Source of the DNA: Aliamphritea hakodatensis
GTDB taxonomy: Bacteria; Pseudomonadota; Gammaproteobacteria; Pseudomonadales; Balneatricaceae
Length of the DNA: 64,000 nucleotides
Direction of reading: 5' to 3'
NCBI RefSeq assembly: GCF_024347195.1
Contig: NZ_AP025281.1
Coordinates: 1,550,001 to 1,614,000, forward strand
Position numbers and translations under genes: made by a program. The notes beneath the pieces were generated by a model. That model saw only the letters and a program-made list of their open reading frames with translations. It was not told where the DNA came from and did not search any database. Positions 44,605 through 53,516 of the stretch are shown here, piece by piece. Numbering within the stretch: the stretch's first letter is position 1; the number at the start of each line of letters is the position of its first letter.

Positions 44605-45903
44605 ATGACATTGTCCGGATACGAACCTTCTTATTACTCGGCCACTGCGAACGTATCGCCGGCGCTGTCCGGTATTCAGGGACAGCCTTTGCGTGGTGAA
44701 ACCCAGGCGGATGTCTGCATCGTTGGCGCGGGCTTTACCGGGTTGTCTGCCGCGCTGCATCTGGCGCAGAAAGGCTATTCAGTGGTGTTGCTGGATGCGG
44801 AAAAAGTTGGCTGGGGCGCTTCAGGCCGAAACGGTGGGCAGGTCTGTCAGGGGCACAATATGGATCATGAAGACATGATCGATAAGGTGGGTCGCCAGGC
44901 GGCAGACAGCCTCTGGGATATGTCGGTTGAATCCGTGGAACTGGTCAAGTCGCTGATCGCTGAGCACGGGATTGAATGTGATCTCAAGCAGGGCGTGTTG
45001 CATGTAGCAGCAAAGCCCGGGCATGTGGAAGAGATCCGTGAAAGCGTTGAATACAAACGCAACGTGATCGGTTATCAGGATATTGAATATGTTGATACCC
45101 CTGACGTGCAGAGCATGCTGGGCACTGACCGTTATCACGGCGGTGAACTCTGGAAAGAAGCAGTTCACCTGCACCCGCTGAATTATGCGCTGGGGCTGGC
45201 GGAGGCGGCAGTTAAGGCCGGGGTACGTATTTATGAAAATACCCGGGTGACTGACTATACCCAGGGGGCGGATCCTCAGGTGAATACGACCCAAGGCGTG
45301 GTGAAAGCCAAATATATCCTGCTGGCCTGTAACGGTTATCTGGGTAAGCTGGAACCACGCATTGCCGGTAAGATCATGCCGATCAACAACTTTATTATCG
45401 CCACCGAACCTCTGTCTGATGCGCAGTGCAGAGCGATTAACCGTGAAGATTACGCAGTAGCGGATTCCCGCTTTGTGATTAACTACTTCCGCCTGTCCGG
45501 CGATAACCGGCTCCTCTGGGGCGGCGGGGAGAACTATACCGCTAAGTTTCCGGCGGATATTCCATCCTTTGTACGTAAGTACATGCTTGAGTTCTACCCG
45601 CAACTGGAAGATGTGAAGATCGATTATGGCTGGGGCGGGACTCTGGCAATTACTCTGAACCGGATGCCGCATTTTGACCGCATTGATCAGAATGTGTTTG
45701 TCGCGCAGGGTTATTCAGGCCACGGTGTGGCACTGGCGACGCTGGGCGGCAAGCTGATGGCGGAAGCAATCAGTGGCAGTGCGGAGAAGTTTGATACCTT
45801 TGCAAATGTTCCCACACCGACATTTCCCGGTGGTACTTTATTACGATGGCCGGGATTAGTGGCCGGAATGCTGTATTATTCGTTACGTGACCGCTTTTTT
45901 TAA
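44605..45903 (+). CDS. puuB: Gamma-glutamylputrescine oxidase (FAD)
   Basis: 432 aa DAO-type flavoenzyme oxidising gamma-glutamylputrescine to the aldehyde with release of ammonia. ADVCIVGAGFTGLSAALHLA (35-54) is the FAD dinucleotide site. WGASGRNGGQVCQGH and ILLACNGYLGKLEP are typical of PuuB/OrdL. The end, FVAQGYSGHGVALATLGGKL, closes the FAD domain. Start ATG 44605 with CGGAGA upstream. Divergent from puuA. The next enzymes (PuuC, PuuD) are not in the window, though gabD at 36 kb could act later in the route. Confidence 0.88.
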   Translation: MTLSGYEPSYYSATANVSPALSGIQGQPLRGETQADVCIVGAGFTGLSAALHLAQKGYSVVLLDAEKVGWGASGRNGGQVCQGHNMDHEDMIDKVGRQAADSLWDMSVESVELVKSLIAEHGIECDLKQGVLHVAAKPGHVEEIRESVEYKRNVIGYQDIEYVDTPDVQSMLGTDRYHGGELWKEAVHLHPLNYALGLAEAAVKAGVRIYENTRVTDYTQGADPQVNTTQGVVKAKYILLACNGYLGKLEPRIAGKIMPINNFIIATEPLSDAQCRAINREDYAVADSRFVINYFRLSGDNRLLWGGGENYTAKFPADIPSFVRKYMLEFYPQLEDVKIDYGWGGTLAITLNRMPHFDRIDQNVFVAQGYSGHGVALATLGGKLMAEAISGSAEKFDTFANVPTPTFPGGTLLRWPGLVAGMLYYSLRDRFF

Positions 45904-45964
45904 CGTCGATCAGTCTGGCTGACCCTGAATATGCCTGGCTGATCCAGCAGGTATATTTGGAAGC

Positions 45965-46597
45965 ATGAAAACAAAGCAGAATCTATCACCCAGAAATGCA
46001 CCGGTTCAGGGGCGCTCCAAGCTGCGCTCCAAACAGATCATTGATGTCACCGGTGAACTGCTTGAACGGGTTGGTCTGGATGATCTGAATACTATTCTGA
46101 TTGCCAAGGAAGTAGGGATATCTATCGGTTCCCTGTATCACTACTTCCCGAACAAACAGGCCATTCTCTATGCGATGGGGCTGCGCTGGCTGAATGAAAT
46201 CGATGCAATTCTGCAGGAGTTTCAGGGCTGGCCGGTGGAAGAATATGAGCTGGAAGAGCTGGTAGATAAAATGGTTCAGCTGAACCTTAAAGCCTACCGC
46301 AAGCAGAAAGCCATGCTGACCCTGGTGCAGGCGATGTTTTCAGTGCCTGAGCTGCGGGAACTGGATACCCAGCATGATGAGCTGGTCATCAGCAAAATGG
46401 CAGAAATATTTAAACGCATGGGGATCAATGCCCATGTAAAAGAGCGTGAACGTCTTGCCCGGGTATACCTGGAAAGTACTCATGCGCTCTTCCTGACAGT
46501 GGTTAACCAGAAAGGTGAGCGTGCCAAGCGGACCCTGCAGGATCTTAAATTCATGGTTTGCAGCCTGCTGCGCCAGTATCAGGAAACCTATCGCTGA
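45965..46597 (+). CDS. TetR family transcriptional regulator
   Basis: 210 aa. The HTH is clear: RSKQIIDVTGELLERVGLDD, then ILIAKEVGISIGSLYHYFPN (about residues 20-60). The C-terminal ligand domain is helical and unassigned. It lies 61 bp after puuB on the same strand and probably controls the puu genes, taking the place that the unrelated PuuR repressor has in E. coli. The perfect inverted repeat before puuB is the candidate site. Confidence 0.88.
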   Translation: MKTKQNLSPRNAPVQGRSKLRSKQIIDVTGELLERVGLDDLNTILIAKEVGISIGSLYHYFPNKQAILYAMGLRWLNEIDAILQEFQGWPVEEYELEELVDKMVQLNLKAYRKQKAMLTLVQAMFSVPELRELDTQHDELVISKMAEIFKRMGINAHVKERERLARVYLESTHALFLTVVNQKGERAKRTLQDLKFMVCSLLRQYQETYR

Positions 46598-46651
46598 TCG
46601 GCATACCGGGCTGCAAATATTTCATAATGTAATGCGGCCCGGAGTATCCCG

Positions 46652-47002
46652 ATGTCAAAACTGCAACGCCTGCCAGCTTCTGTTGGCAATGCTGAATCCA
46701 CCCCTATCGCTGCTGAAAAGCTGATCAGCGGTAATCCCACCAATATGCTCAACAATATGTTTACCAACGCGAAGGAAAACTTCTTTTGCGGCGTCTGGTC
46801 ATCGACAGAAGGAAAGTGGGCACTGAATTACAGCGAAGATGAGTTCTGCTACATCATCAGCGGTAAAGCCGTGATTACCGATGCTGATGGCCACAGCGAA
46901 ACGGTTGAAGCCGGCGATGCCTTTACCATTTCAGCCGGTTTCAGCGGCAGTTGGGAAACCATCGGTGAAGTGAAGAAGTTTTACGCGATTTACGAAGATT
47001 AA
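46652..47002 (+). CDS. DUF861-type cupin protein
   Basis: 116 aa. CGVWSSTEGKWALNYSEDEFCYIISGKAVI and VEAGDAFTISAGFSGSWETIGEVKKFYAI match the small DUF861 (ethanolamine/ureidoglycolate-type) cupins that often sit in polyamine clusters. GGAG precedes the start. Last gene of the puuB-TetR unit; a strong terminator follows. Enzymatic role unknown. Confidence 0.82.
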   Translation: MSKLQRLPASVGNAESTPIAAEKLISGNPTNMLNNMFTNAKENFFCGVWSSTEGKWALNYSEDEFCYIISGKAVITDADGHSETVEAGDAFTISAGFSGSWETIGEVKKFYAIYED

Positions 47003-47032
47003 ATCTGTTTCAGTACCGGTAAACTGAAAAAT

Positions 47033-47064
47033 AAAAGCATATCCTGCGGGGTGTGCTTTTTTTT
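47033..47064 (+). terminator. Rho-independent terminator after the cupin gene
   Basis: 12-bp stem starting AAAAGCA and closing TGCTTTT, with two G-U pairs, loop of about 4 nt, eight T. Confidence 0.85.
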
Positions 47065-47287
47065 AGCCGTTTTGTTGTGAAGAAATTTTGTGGCTGTTTT
47101 GCCAATGTATTGCCATTCTTGTAGTTAGGTTTTGGGAAGCAAGGACGTTTTCTGAAAAAGGCATTGCCAGGCTTTTCGGGGTGTTTAGGGGTGGTTTTGA
47201 GGGGTTCGGTCTGACCGGATACCGCAGCAGAGAATCACCGGATATTCGGGCATCTGGCGAGATAAGCGATTGAATGAGGCAATGAAT

Positions 47288-47641
47288 ATGAGAAGCCAAA
47301 TCTACTGGATTCTGAAGTGTGATGTGAATGCAGGCATGCAGGCGGGCCTGAATGCTGTGGCGACAAAGTTCTGTGAACGCACAGCAGGAGAAGAAGGCGT
47401 TGTTGCTTACGAATGGTCACTGAGTGAAGATGGCAAGCGTCTCCATGTCTATGAACGCTATTCAAACAGTGATGCTGCGCTGACCCATCTGGGAAATGTG
47501 GGGCCGATGCTTGATGAACTGTTTGCGTTAGTTACGCCCAGAGAGATTGTCTGTTACGGCAATGCCAGTGAGGCTTTTCGGAATGCCATGAAAGATTTTC
47601 CGATGTGTTACATGAAGACCTTTGACGGTTTCCATAAATAA
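47288..47641 (+). CDS. Antibiotic-biosynthesis-monooxygenase-like (ABM fold) protein
   Basis: 117 aa from ATG 47288, with GAGG 8 nt upstream; ATG 47282 is also possible. Text such as GLNAVATKFCERTAGEEGVVAYEWSLSEDG and LHVYERYSNSDAALTHL is that of dimeric alpha-beta barrel (ABM/quinol monooxygenase) proteins. The last third (PMLDELFALVTPREIVCYGN) is typical of the longer version. Substrate unknown. Single gene with 285 bp before it. Confidence 0.7.
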   Translation: MRSQIYWILKCDVNAGMQAGLNAVATKFCERTAGEEGVVAYEWSLSEDGKRLHVYERYSNSDAALTHLGNVGPMLDELFALVTPREIVCYGNASEAFRNAMKDFPMCYMKTFDGFHK

Positions 47642-47701
47642 GGTTACTGACACCACGGTCAGTGAAAAAACTTGTCAGAAGTTTTGCTTTAACGGTGGTT
47701 T

Positions 47702-49114
47702 TTAGAAAGGTTCCTGAGCGCAGATAACCCTGTTTCTGCCATTCTGTTTGGCGTTATACAGCGCTTTATCTGCACGCTTGAGAATCTGTTCCGGTGTTTC
47801 ATCCTGTACTGAGATACAGGCCTGCCCGATGCTGAGTGTAATATTCAGTTCAGGCTCCCCGTTAACGGACAGTGGTTGCTCACCGATATCCAGCCGTATC
47901 CTTTCTGCCAACGCCTGCCCGGCGATCTGACTGGTATGGGGTAATAACACCACGAACTCATCGCCCCCCAGGCGACCGGTAATATCTCCGGTCCGCATCA
48001 GGCTGTTAAACCGTTCGGTAATGGCGAGTAACACCTTATCGCCAATGTCGTGGCCGTGGTTGTCATTAATATCCTTGAAGTTATCAACATCAATCATCAG
48101 CACAGAAAACACAATGCCATGGCGTTGTGCCTGACTGAATTCCCGGTCGAGCACTTCGTTAAAGTAGCGCCGGTTGTAGAGCCCGGTAAGGGGATCAGTA
48201 TTGGCCTGCATACTCAGGTATTTGTTTTCGGAAATGGTTTTCTCTAGCGAACGGACCAGAGCGACGTATTCAGAAATGTCCCGCACGGCTGCCAGAATCT
48301 GTTTTCCGTGCCGGGTGAGGATATTATTGAGACGAACCTCTACCGGTATTTCCCGACCGTCTTTATGCAGGGCGTGAATGTCCGTCCGGGTACGTTTCAT
48401 GTTGCGCAGGTTGCTGTTCTCTGCCTGTGCTTCACGCTGTAATTTGTGATTATGGCGGTAAGCCGGCGGGACCAGGTCATCAACATTCATATTCAGCAGT
48501 TCATCATTGCTGTAGCCCAGCAGCAGTGTTGCTTCTGTATTGGCACGAACAATCAGGCCATCCAAATTACTTTGGATAAGGGCGTCCGGAGACATATCAA
48601 ACAGCGCCTGGCTTTCGTCCAGCGCCAGCCTGGTAGATGCATACAGCTCATCCATTCTTAACAGATTACTGTTCAGCTGCTGCTCCATCTCCATTTGCTG
48701 GGTAATATCGTTATGGGCGCCCAGCATGCGGACCGGTGTACCATCGGTATCGCGGATTGCCATGCCCCGGCAGCGGACCCATACCGTAGAACCTGAGGCG
48801 TGCTTATAGCGAACAACCTGATCGTAAGGGTGGTCCGGATCGGCCAGGTGTTTGTTAAAATTGTCCAGTGCCAGCGCCAGATCTTCCTGAAAGATCAGAT
48901 CCTGCCATTCGGATGCCAGATGCTTTTTGTGTGCCGGATCTATTCCCAGAGTCTGCCAGAAGGTTGCGCTCATCCATTCCTGTTCGGGATCTTTCAGATC
49001 CCAGTACCAGAGGCCATCCAGCGAGGCTTGTTCGAGAAAATCGAAAGTATTGGTGTCGGACTGGATCAGCGCGTAAAGCTCCTTGCGGAGATAATGCTCA
49101 GTGGGATCGCTCAT
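47702..49114 (-). CDS. PAS-PAS-GGDEF diguanylate cyclase
   Basis: 470 aa. Two PAS domains: about 20-150 (LEQASLDGLWYWDLKDPEQEW...VRCRGMAIRDTDGTPVRMLGAH) and about 165-290 (FDMSPDALIQSNLDGLIVRAN...EIPVEVRLNNIL). Then a GGDEF domain with DPLTGLYNRRYFNEV and catalytic GGDEF; RTGD five residues before is the inhibitory I-site. No membrane segment. Signals sensed by the PAS parts are unknown. A c-di-GMP synthase is well supported. Confidence 0.93.
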   Translation of the reverse strand: MSDPTEHYLRKELYALIQSDTNTFDFLEQASLDGLWYWDLKDPEQEWMSATFWQTLGIDPAHKKHLASEWQDLIFQEDLALALDNFNKHLADPDHPYDQVVRYKHASGSTVWVRCRGMAIRDTDGTPVRMLGAHNDITQQMEMEQQLNSNLLRMDELYASTRLALDESQALFDMSPDALIQSNLDGLIVRANTEATLLLGYSNDELLNMNVDDLVPPAYRHNHKLQREAQAENSNLRNMKRTRTDIHALHKDGREIPVEVRLNNILTRHGKQILAAVRDISEYVALVRSLEKTISENKYLSMQANTDPLTGLYNRRYFNEVLDREFSQAQRHGIVFSVLMIDVDNFKDINDNHGHDIGDKVLLAITERFNSLMRTGDITGRLGGDEFVVLLPHTSQIAGQALAERIRLDIGEQPLSVNGEPELNITLSIGQACISVQDETPEQILKRADKALYNAKQNGRNRVICAQEPF

Positions 49115-49310
49115 AGAAACTGGCTAAATTTTACTCAGGCGGGAAAAACGGCGGACTATAACAAAATCCGTGCCATAAATAACTCGAGCGAAAATGTTAA
49201 TGTGAAAAAGTTATAAAGGTGGTCGCTTTTTGACAAAGCTGCCGTCAGCGGTTTTTTTAAAGAGTCTGCCGGCTTTTATGACAAGAGGCCACCGGCAGAA
49301 AGGAGGGGAA

Positions 49311-50720
49311 TCAGGCGATGGTTATATAGCCCATCAGTCCGGTTTTCATGTGTTCAATAACATGACAGTGGTACATCCAGCGGCCCGGGTTATCGGCAAC
49401 GAAGGCAATCTGAACCTGTTCATTCCGTTCCATCAGTACAGTATCGGTGAAGAACGGATCGATCTTCTTCTGATTAGAGCGGATGACCTTGAACATTACG
49501 CCGTGGATATGAATAGGGTGGCGGTGCGGCGTGGCATTTTTAAGGTCAAAAACATAGGTTTTGCCCAGCTCCAGCGTTGCCAGCGGGGCCGGGATGTTAT
49601 CTGCGCTCATGCCTGTCCAGGGAATGCGATTGATCGCCCAGAACCTTGGCATGGCTTTGCCTTTGCTGTCGGCCGGTGTGACTGCGCCTTCCCATTCAAA
49701 GGTAAAGCGTTTGACTTCGGCACTGGCCAGATCCGGTTCCGCCAGCGGATTCAGGGGGGGCAGAGGCGCCGTTTCTGCAACCGGGTGCCTCAGCGGCGCG
49801 GCAACCGTTTTCAGGCGCAGTAACTCCCGGTACGAGCGTTTGCCTCTGCCGTTTTCAATGACGATCTCCTGTCCGGCTGGCGGGGCTTTAATGGCAATGT
49901 CCACGCGCATACCGGCACCGATAGAGTAAGTGTCCAGTGGCTTGGGTTCCGCCAGGGGATTGGCGTCGATACTGATGATATACGCGGGGTAGTCTTTCAC
50001 GCGCAGTTTATAGACCACGGTGTTATCCACGTTGGCGAAACGCAGCCGTAACCAGCCTTCAGCCGGCACATCTATGGAGGGCTTATTGACGCCGTTTACC
50101 GTTGGGTAGTTACCCGGGGTGCCCATACGGGCTGCATTTCGCGGGGTGGTCAGGGCTTTAAATGAGCCGTCTTTATTCAGATGCCAGTTCTTCAGCATCA
50201 GCGGCAGATCTGCGGCGTATTCGTCCGGTGAGAACTGTTCATTGTCTGCTTCTTCCACAATTAACAGGCCGACCAGCCCTTTACCCAGTTGCTCAACACT
50301 GTTCACATGGGGGTGGAACCAGAAGGTGCCGGCATCCGGCGGGGTGAAATGATAAACAAAGGTTTCACCCGGCATGATCGGCATCTGGCTCAGGAAGGGC
50401 ACGCCGTCCATCTTGATATCAATCCGTATGCCGTGCCAGTGAATGGTGGTCGGTTGCTGAAGCCGGTTGACTACCCGTATTGTGATGGGCTTGCCCTGTT
50501 TTGCTTTCAGTGGCGCATGAGGGTATTCACCATTAAAGCCTAACCCCGGGGTAGTGGTGCCGGGTCTGATTTCAAAATCGGCCGGTTCAACGGTCAGGGT
50601 ATAGTCATACTCGCCGTTTTGCTGCATACGGGTGACCGGTACGCAGCCGGTGAGTACAGCACTGGCCAGCAGGCCGGTTTGCAGGCTGGTTTTCAAAAAG
50701 TCGCGGCGGTTGACGCTCAT
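49311..50720 (-). CDS. Multicopper oxidase, Tat-exported (CueO-like)
   Basis: 469 aa. The N-terminus MSVNRRDFLKTSLQTGLLAS carries a twin-arginine signal and a lipobox-like LTGC follows. Copper sites: HWHG (about 95-98), FHPH (about 135-138), HRHPIHIHG (about 400) and HCHVIEHM (about 453-460), so all four copper ions can be bound. The protein lacks a long Met-rich insert of E. coli CueO. Likely role: oxidation of Cu(I) or phenolics in the periplasm. Single gene. Confidence 0.88.
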   Translation of the reverse strand: MSVNRRDFLKTSLQTGLLASAVLTGCVPVTRMQQNGEYDYTLTVEPADFEIRPGTTTPGLGFNGEYPHAPLKAKQGKPITIRVVNRLQQPTTIHWHGIRIDIKMDGVPFLSQMPIMPGETFVYHFTPPDAGTFWFHPHVNSVEQLGKGLVGLLIVEEADNEQFSPDEYAADLPLMLKNWHLNKDGSFKALTTPRNAARMGTPGNYPTVNGVNKPSIDVPAEGWLRLRFANVDNTVVYKLRVKDYPAYIISIDANPLAEPKPLDTYSIGAGMRVDIAIKAPPAGQEIVIENGRGKRSYRELLRLKTVAAPLRHPVAETAPLPPLNPLAEPDLASAEVKRFTFEWEGAVTPADSKGKAMPRFWAINRIPWTGMSADNIPAPLATLELGKTYVFDLKNATPHRHPIHIHGVMFKVIRSNQKKIDPFFTDTVLMERNEQVQIAFVADNPGRWMYHCHVIEHMKTGLMGYITIA

Positions 50721-51137
50721 GGAGAATCTCTGAATTAAATATAAATGGGAATTATTTGCGTTTTATAGGGCCGGGTCAGTTTTGTCAAACTTCTTAGCAC
50801 GGTTTTGACGCCTGAATGAGGTATAAGACGTCAGGTACAGGCCATGAGCTGAACGTCGATGTTGCTCTGGGTAACCCGCTATCGGTGGATATACGCAGCG
50901 GGTTTCCGTTTCTCTCTGCCCCGAAGTGCTTCAGGCGAAGTGGTTTATATGTTGATTTGATGGGGTATTTCAGGAACTGAGGGCTGGATCGCAGTGATCC
51001 CGTACAGTACATCGAGGAAGGTTTAATACAGAGACGGCTAGCAAGTAAGCTGTGTAATTATTTGGGAAGTATGGAGTTGTTGCAGTAGCTTAGGCTGTAA
51101 TGACTCGGTATCAGTAATCATGGAGTGATTGTCAGAG
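50721..51137. other. Intergenic region with one orphan hairpin
   Basis: 417 bp. A perfect 8-bp stem AACCCGCT / AGCGGGTT (50873-50880, 50897-50904) is followed by CCGTTTCTCTC, a weak T-run. No + strand gene precedes it, so it could end an unrecognised small RNA. No coding gene is supported. Confidence 0.5.
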
Positions 51138-51734
51138 ATGTTAGAGATCGTATTTGTTTGCATAGCGGTACTGTTTATAGCTTTACCTGCTTTTTTTGCA
51201 GTTAAACTGACTGAGCGCGAACGTTCTAAAAACGTTGAAAAGTGTGCGTCGGAGATTTCTGCCGGAAGTAAATACCAACAGAATGAAAAGGTTGAAGTAT
51301 TTGAAGGTGTTGCACATAGCAGTGCAGATGGAAAAAAGGATGGTTTTTCGACAAGAGGCATCTGGATTGGCGGTGTATTTGCTGTAGGGATTGGATTTGT
51401 TTATTACATAATTCTTACTGTCTACTCCATTTATGTAACAGGGTCAGATGTTGATCTGGCACTTTCTGTTGTTCATGCTCACCAAGCGGGATTAGGGCGC
51501 TTATCCAGTCTGTTTATCATGATTACTGCTGGCTATTTAGCGGCCCGTTTATCTGTTTCGCAATGTTATTTCAGCGCTCTTTTGGTTGCCATGATAGTTA
51601 TCTTAACCATGTTCAATATCCCCATTGTTATCTACAGTATTCATACGAATCCTTTTATAGTCATAGCTGGCGGGCTATTTGGGGCCTTTATGTATTCAAA
51701 ATTAAGAAGGTCTGAGCAAGTTAATATTGGCTAG
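51138..51734 (+). CDS. Membrane protein of unknown family
   Basis: 198 aa from ATG 51138; a TTG at 51129 in the same frame is possible. One N-terminal hydrophobic helix (IVFVCIAVLFIALPAFFAV), a polar loop of about 50 residues, then three or four further helices (IWIGGVFAVGIGFVYYIILT; LSSLFIMITAGYLAARL; FSALLVAMIVILTMFNIPIV; FIVIAGGLFGAFMY). No motif recognised. Inner membrane. Base use is slightly AT-rich compared with neighbours. Confidence 0.6.
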   Translation: MLEIVFVCIAVLFIALPAFFAVKLTERERSKNVEKCASEISAGSKYQQNEKVEVFEGVAHSSADGKKDGFSTRGIWIGGVFAVGIGFVYYIILTVYSIYVTGSDVDLALSVVHAHQAGLGRLSSLFIMITAGYLAARLSVSQCYFSALLVAMIVILTMFNIPIVIYSIHTNPFIVIAGGLFGAFMYSKLRRSEQVNIG

Positions 51735-51866
51735 TCGTTCGTGTGAAAGTGTTGAACTGAAGTATTCCACATTCTTTCCATTTTACTGCTGTTATAGTAA
51801 GTCACTTCGGAAGCAGTTTTTGGTAACTGTCTGAACATTCATGAGTTATAGCTGTCACGAGTTACT

Positions 51867-52328
51867 ATGAACTTAAAAGACAAAATAAAGCATTTTTTTA
51901 CCCAAGAGCTGTCAGTCAGTGATACTCAGGATACGGCGGACAGGTTACAGCTGGCTGCTGCTACCTTGCTTATTGAGCTCAGTAAGGCTGACTATGAGCG
52001 TGATCCGAAGGAGCAGGAGGCTATAGAGGCCGCCCTGAATAAGTGTTTTGATCTTGATCCTGAGCAGCTGAAACAAGTGATTGAACTGGCGGAACAGCAG
52101 AGCAGTGACTTAACATCACTGTATCCGTTTACCTCTCTGGTCACCGACAACTACGGCCCGGAACAGCGTTTTGAGTTAGTGAAAATGTTATGGCAGGTTG
52201 CGGCGGCTGATGGTGAGATCAGTAAATACGAAGATCATTTAATCCGCAGGATTGCGGACCTGATTCACCTGCCGCACGGCGAGTTTATCCGCGCTAAACT
52301 GGCGGTGCTTGAGGCAAAAAATCTCTGA
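51867..52328 (+). CDS. TerB-like (tellurite-resistance fold) protein
   Basis: 153 aa, all helical. RLQLAAATLLIELSKADYER and LVKMLWQVAAADGEISKYED with RRIADLIHL are the two halves of the TerB-like fold; acidic residues in both could bind metal. No other ter genes are near, so tellurite resistance should not be assumed; the widespread stand-alone form has unknown role. No strong ribosome site before ATG 51867. Ends shortly before a hairpin shared with the convergent endonuclease gene. Confidence 0.8.
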   Translation: MNLKDKIKHFFTQELSVSDTQDTADRLQLAAATLLIELSKADYERDPKEQEAIEAALNKCFDLDPEQLKQVIELAEQQSSDLTSLYPFTSLVTDNYGPEQRFELVKMLWQVAAADGEISKYEDHLIRRIADLIHLPHGEFIRAKLAVLEAKNL

Positions 52329-52377
52329 ATCACTTGTACGTCTGCCCCTGTAGCAGGACAGTTCTGAGTGTCGGAAA

Positions 52378-52411
52378 CTTCGGTGACTGACTTGTTTCTG
52401 TCACCGGAAGT
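52378..52411. terminator. Hairpin between convergent terB-like and endonuclease genes
   Basis: Stem CGGTGAC / GTCACCG (52381-52387, 52400-52406), extended by CTT/AAG. No long T-run, so only a possible terminator. Confidence 0.4.
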
Positions 52412-52434
52412 AAGGGGTACCGACAGCGAATCCT

Positions 52435-53166
52435 TCATCCCATTGGCCAGAGCCGGTTGATGGTGTTTTTTTCCCGCTCAATTTTTTCACCGGTCAGGTT
52501 ATTCCAGACCATGATGCCGGTACGCCTTTCGATATAGCTGGTTTTTACCTGGTAGGCTTCAAGCTCGCCGTCGGCCCGCGCATTGGGCATTTCGAATGCC
52601 CACATTTTTAGCCGGCCGTTCAGCTGTTCTGCCAGAATACATTTGAAAAAGTGACTGGGGATGGGGATTTCCACACCGTTATCGTCATGCTGGCCGACGG
52701 TTTCTATCGGGCTGTCGTAGTCAAAGACCGGCCCGGTAATCACATAGGTTTCAACCACGTTTTCCAGTTGATTTAGCTTGCGAATGGCGGTTTCCAGGGT
52801 GCGCCATTTTCCCCGGTTCAGCTTTGATGCCTGAGGCGACATGTTAGATAGCAGAAAGGTTTCGCTGTTCTGCACATGGGTGTCGTCCATGTCGGCGCTG
52901 GCGACCAGATGGCCGCGATCATAGCCGGAGTTGCTGTAATCACTCAGGTCAGCCCTGAATTCCGGAGGAATCCGGAAGTCAGGCCGGAAGTTATTCAGCC
53001 GGGTGACACCGTCCATGTCGGTTTGGCCCGGATCAACAATTTCCAGTGCCCATTTTGCCTGTCGGAAGTAATAGGAATAGCCAACGGTAAAAAAGCGGTT
53101 ATATAAAATCTGGTCAGCTGCCGGGCAGCCATAGCGGGTTTCAGGTTTCAGTGTGTTCAGGTTCAT
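52435..53166 (-). CDS. DNA/RNA non-specific endonuclease (beta-beta-alpha-metal)
   Basis: 243 aa. YDRGHLVAS at 82-90 is the catalytic DRGH motif with general-base His86; SETFLLSNMSPQASKLNRGKW (101-121) includes the metal-binding Asn helix. The remainder fits the NucA/endonuclease G family. No signal peptide is seen (starts MNLNTLKPETRYGCPAADQI), so either it stays inside the cell or leaves by another route. It is divergent from the ribosome-inactivating-protein homologue, with 350 bp between. No inhibitor gene such as NuiA is recognised nearby. Confidence 0.88.
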   Translation of the reverse strand: MNLNTLKPETRYGCPAADQILYNRFFTVGYSYYFRQAKWALEIVDPGQTDMDGVTRLNNFRPDFRIPPEFRADLSDYSNSGYDRGHLVASADMDDTHVQNSETFLLSNMSPQASKLNRGKWRTLETAIRKLNQLENVVETYVITGPVFDYDSPIETVGQHDDNGVEIPIPSHFFKCILAEQLNGRLKMWAFEMPNARADGELEAYQVKTSYIERRTGIMVWNNLTGEKIEREKNTINRLWPMG

Positions 53167-53516
53167 AGGCGTTTTCCTGAGTAGTTATTACTGAAGAGTA
53201 TTCAGATTATGGCCTGAGAGGGCTGAATACCAGCAGAGATTACCCAGAATAGGGGCTGATTAAGCGTGCTGAATGTGCTGTTTAATGTGTGTTTTTTGGG
53301 GGGTAGCGCAAAACTCTTGTTTAGCGGCGAATAATAGGGGTTAAGTCTTGCGTCGCAGGTATGGGCATGTTTGACTATGCGCCGCTTATCAGAATTGTCG
53401 CGGCAGATGTTGATCACGGATGTGCAATATTTGAGGAACTCTGGATGATCCCGCGCCTGATAACGATACCATCACCTGAGGTGATGGATACCACATTCTA
53501 ATAAACGGAGTTAATC
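53167..53516. other. Divergent region between the endonuclease and RIP-like genes
   Basis: 350 bp without a gene. A perfect 9-bp inverted repeat lies 30 bp before the RIP-like start (53469-53487). Promoters for both directions must be inside. Confidence 0.6.
53469..53487. promoter_or_regulatory. Perfect palindrome upstream of the RIP-like gene
   Basis: Arms CCATCACCT (53469-53477) and AGGTGATGG (53479-53487) around one central G. There is no T-run, so an operator is likelier than a terminator. The regulator is unknown. Confidence 0.5.

Noticed and set aside
50794..51012. 72-codon minus-strand ORF after the multicopper oxidase promoter
   Set aside because: No start signal, no family character, and it covers the orphan hairpin.
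51867..52328. Tellurite resistance operon
   Set aside because: Only one TerB-like gene is present; no terA, terC, terD or terZ.
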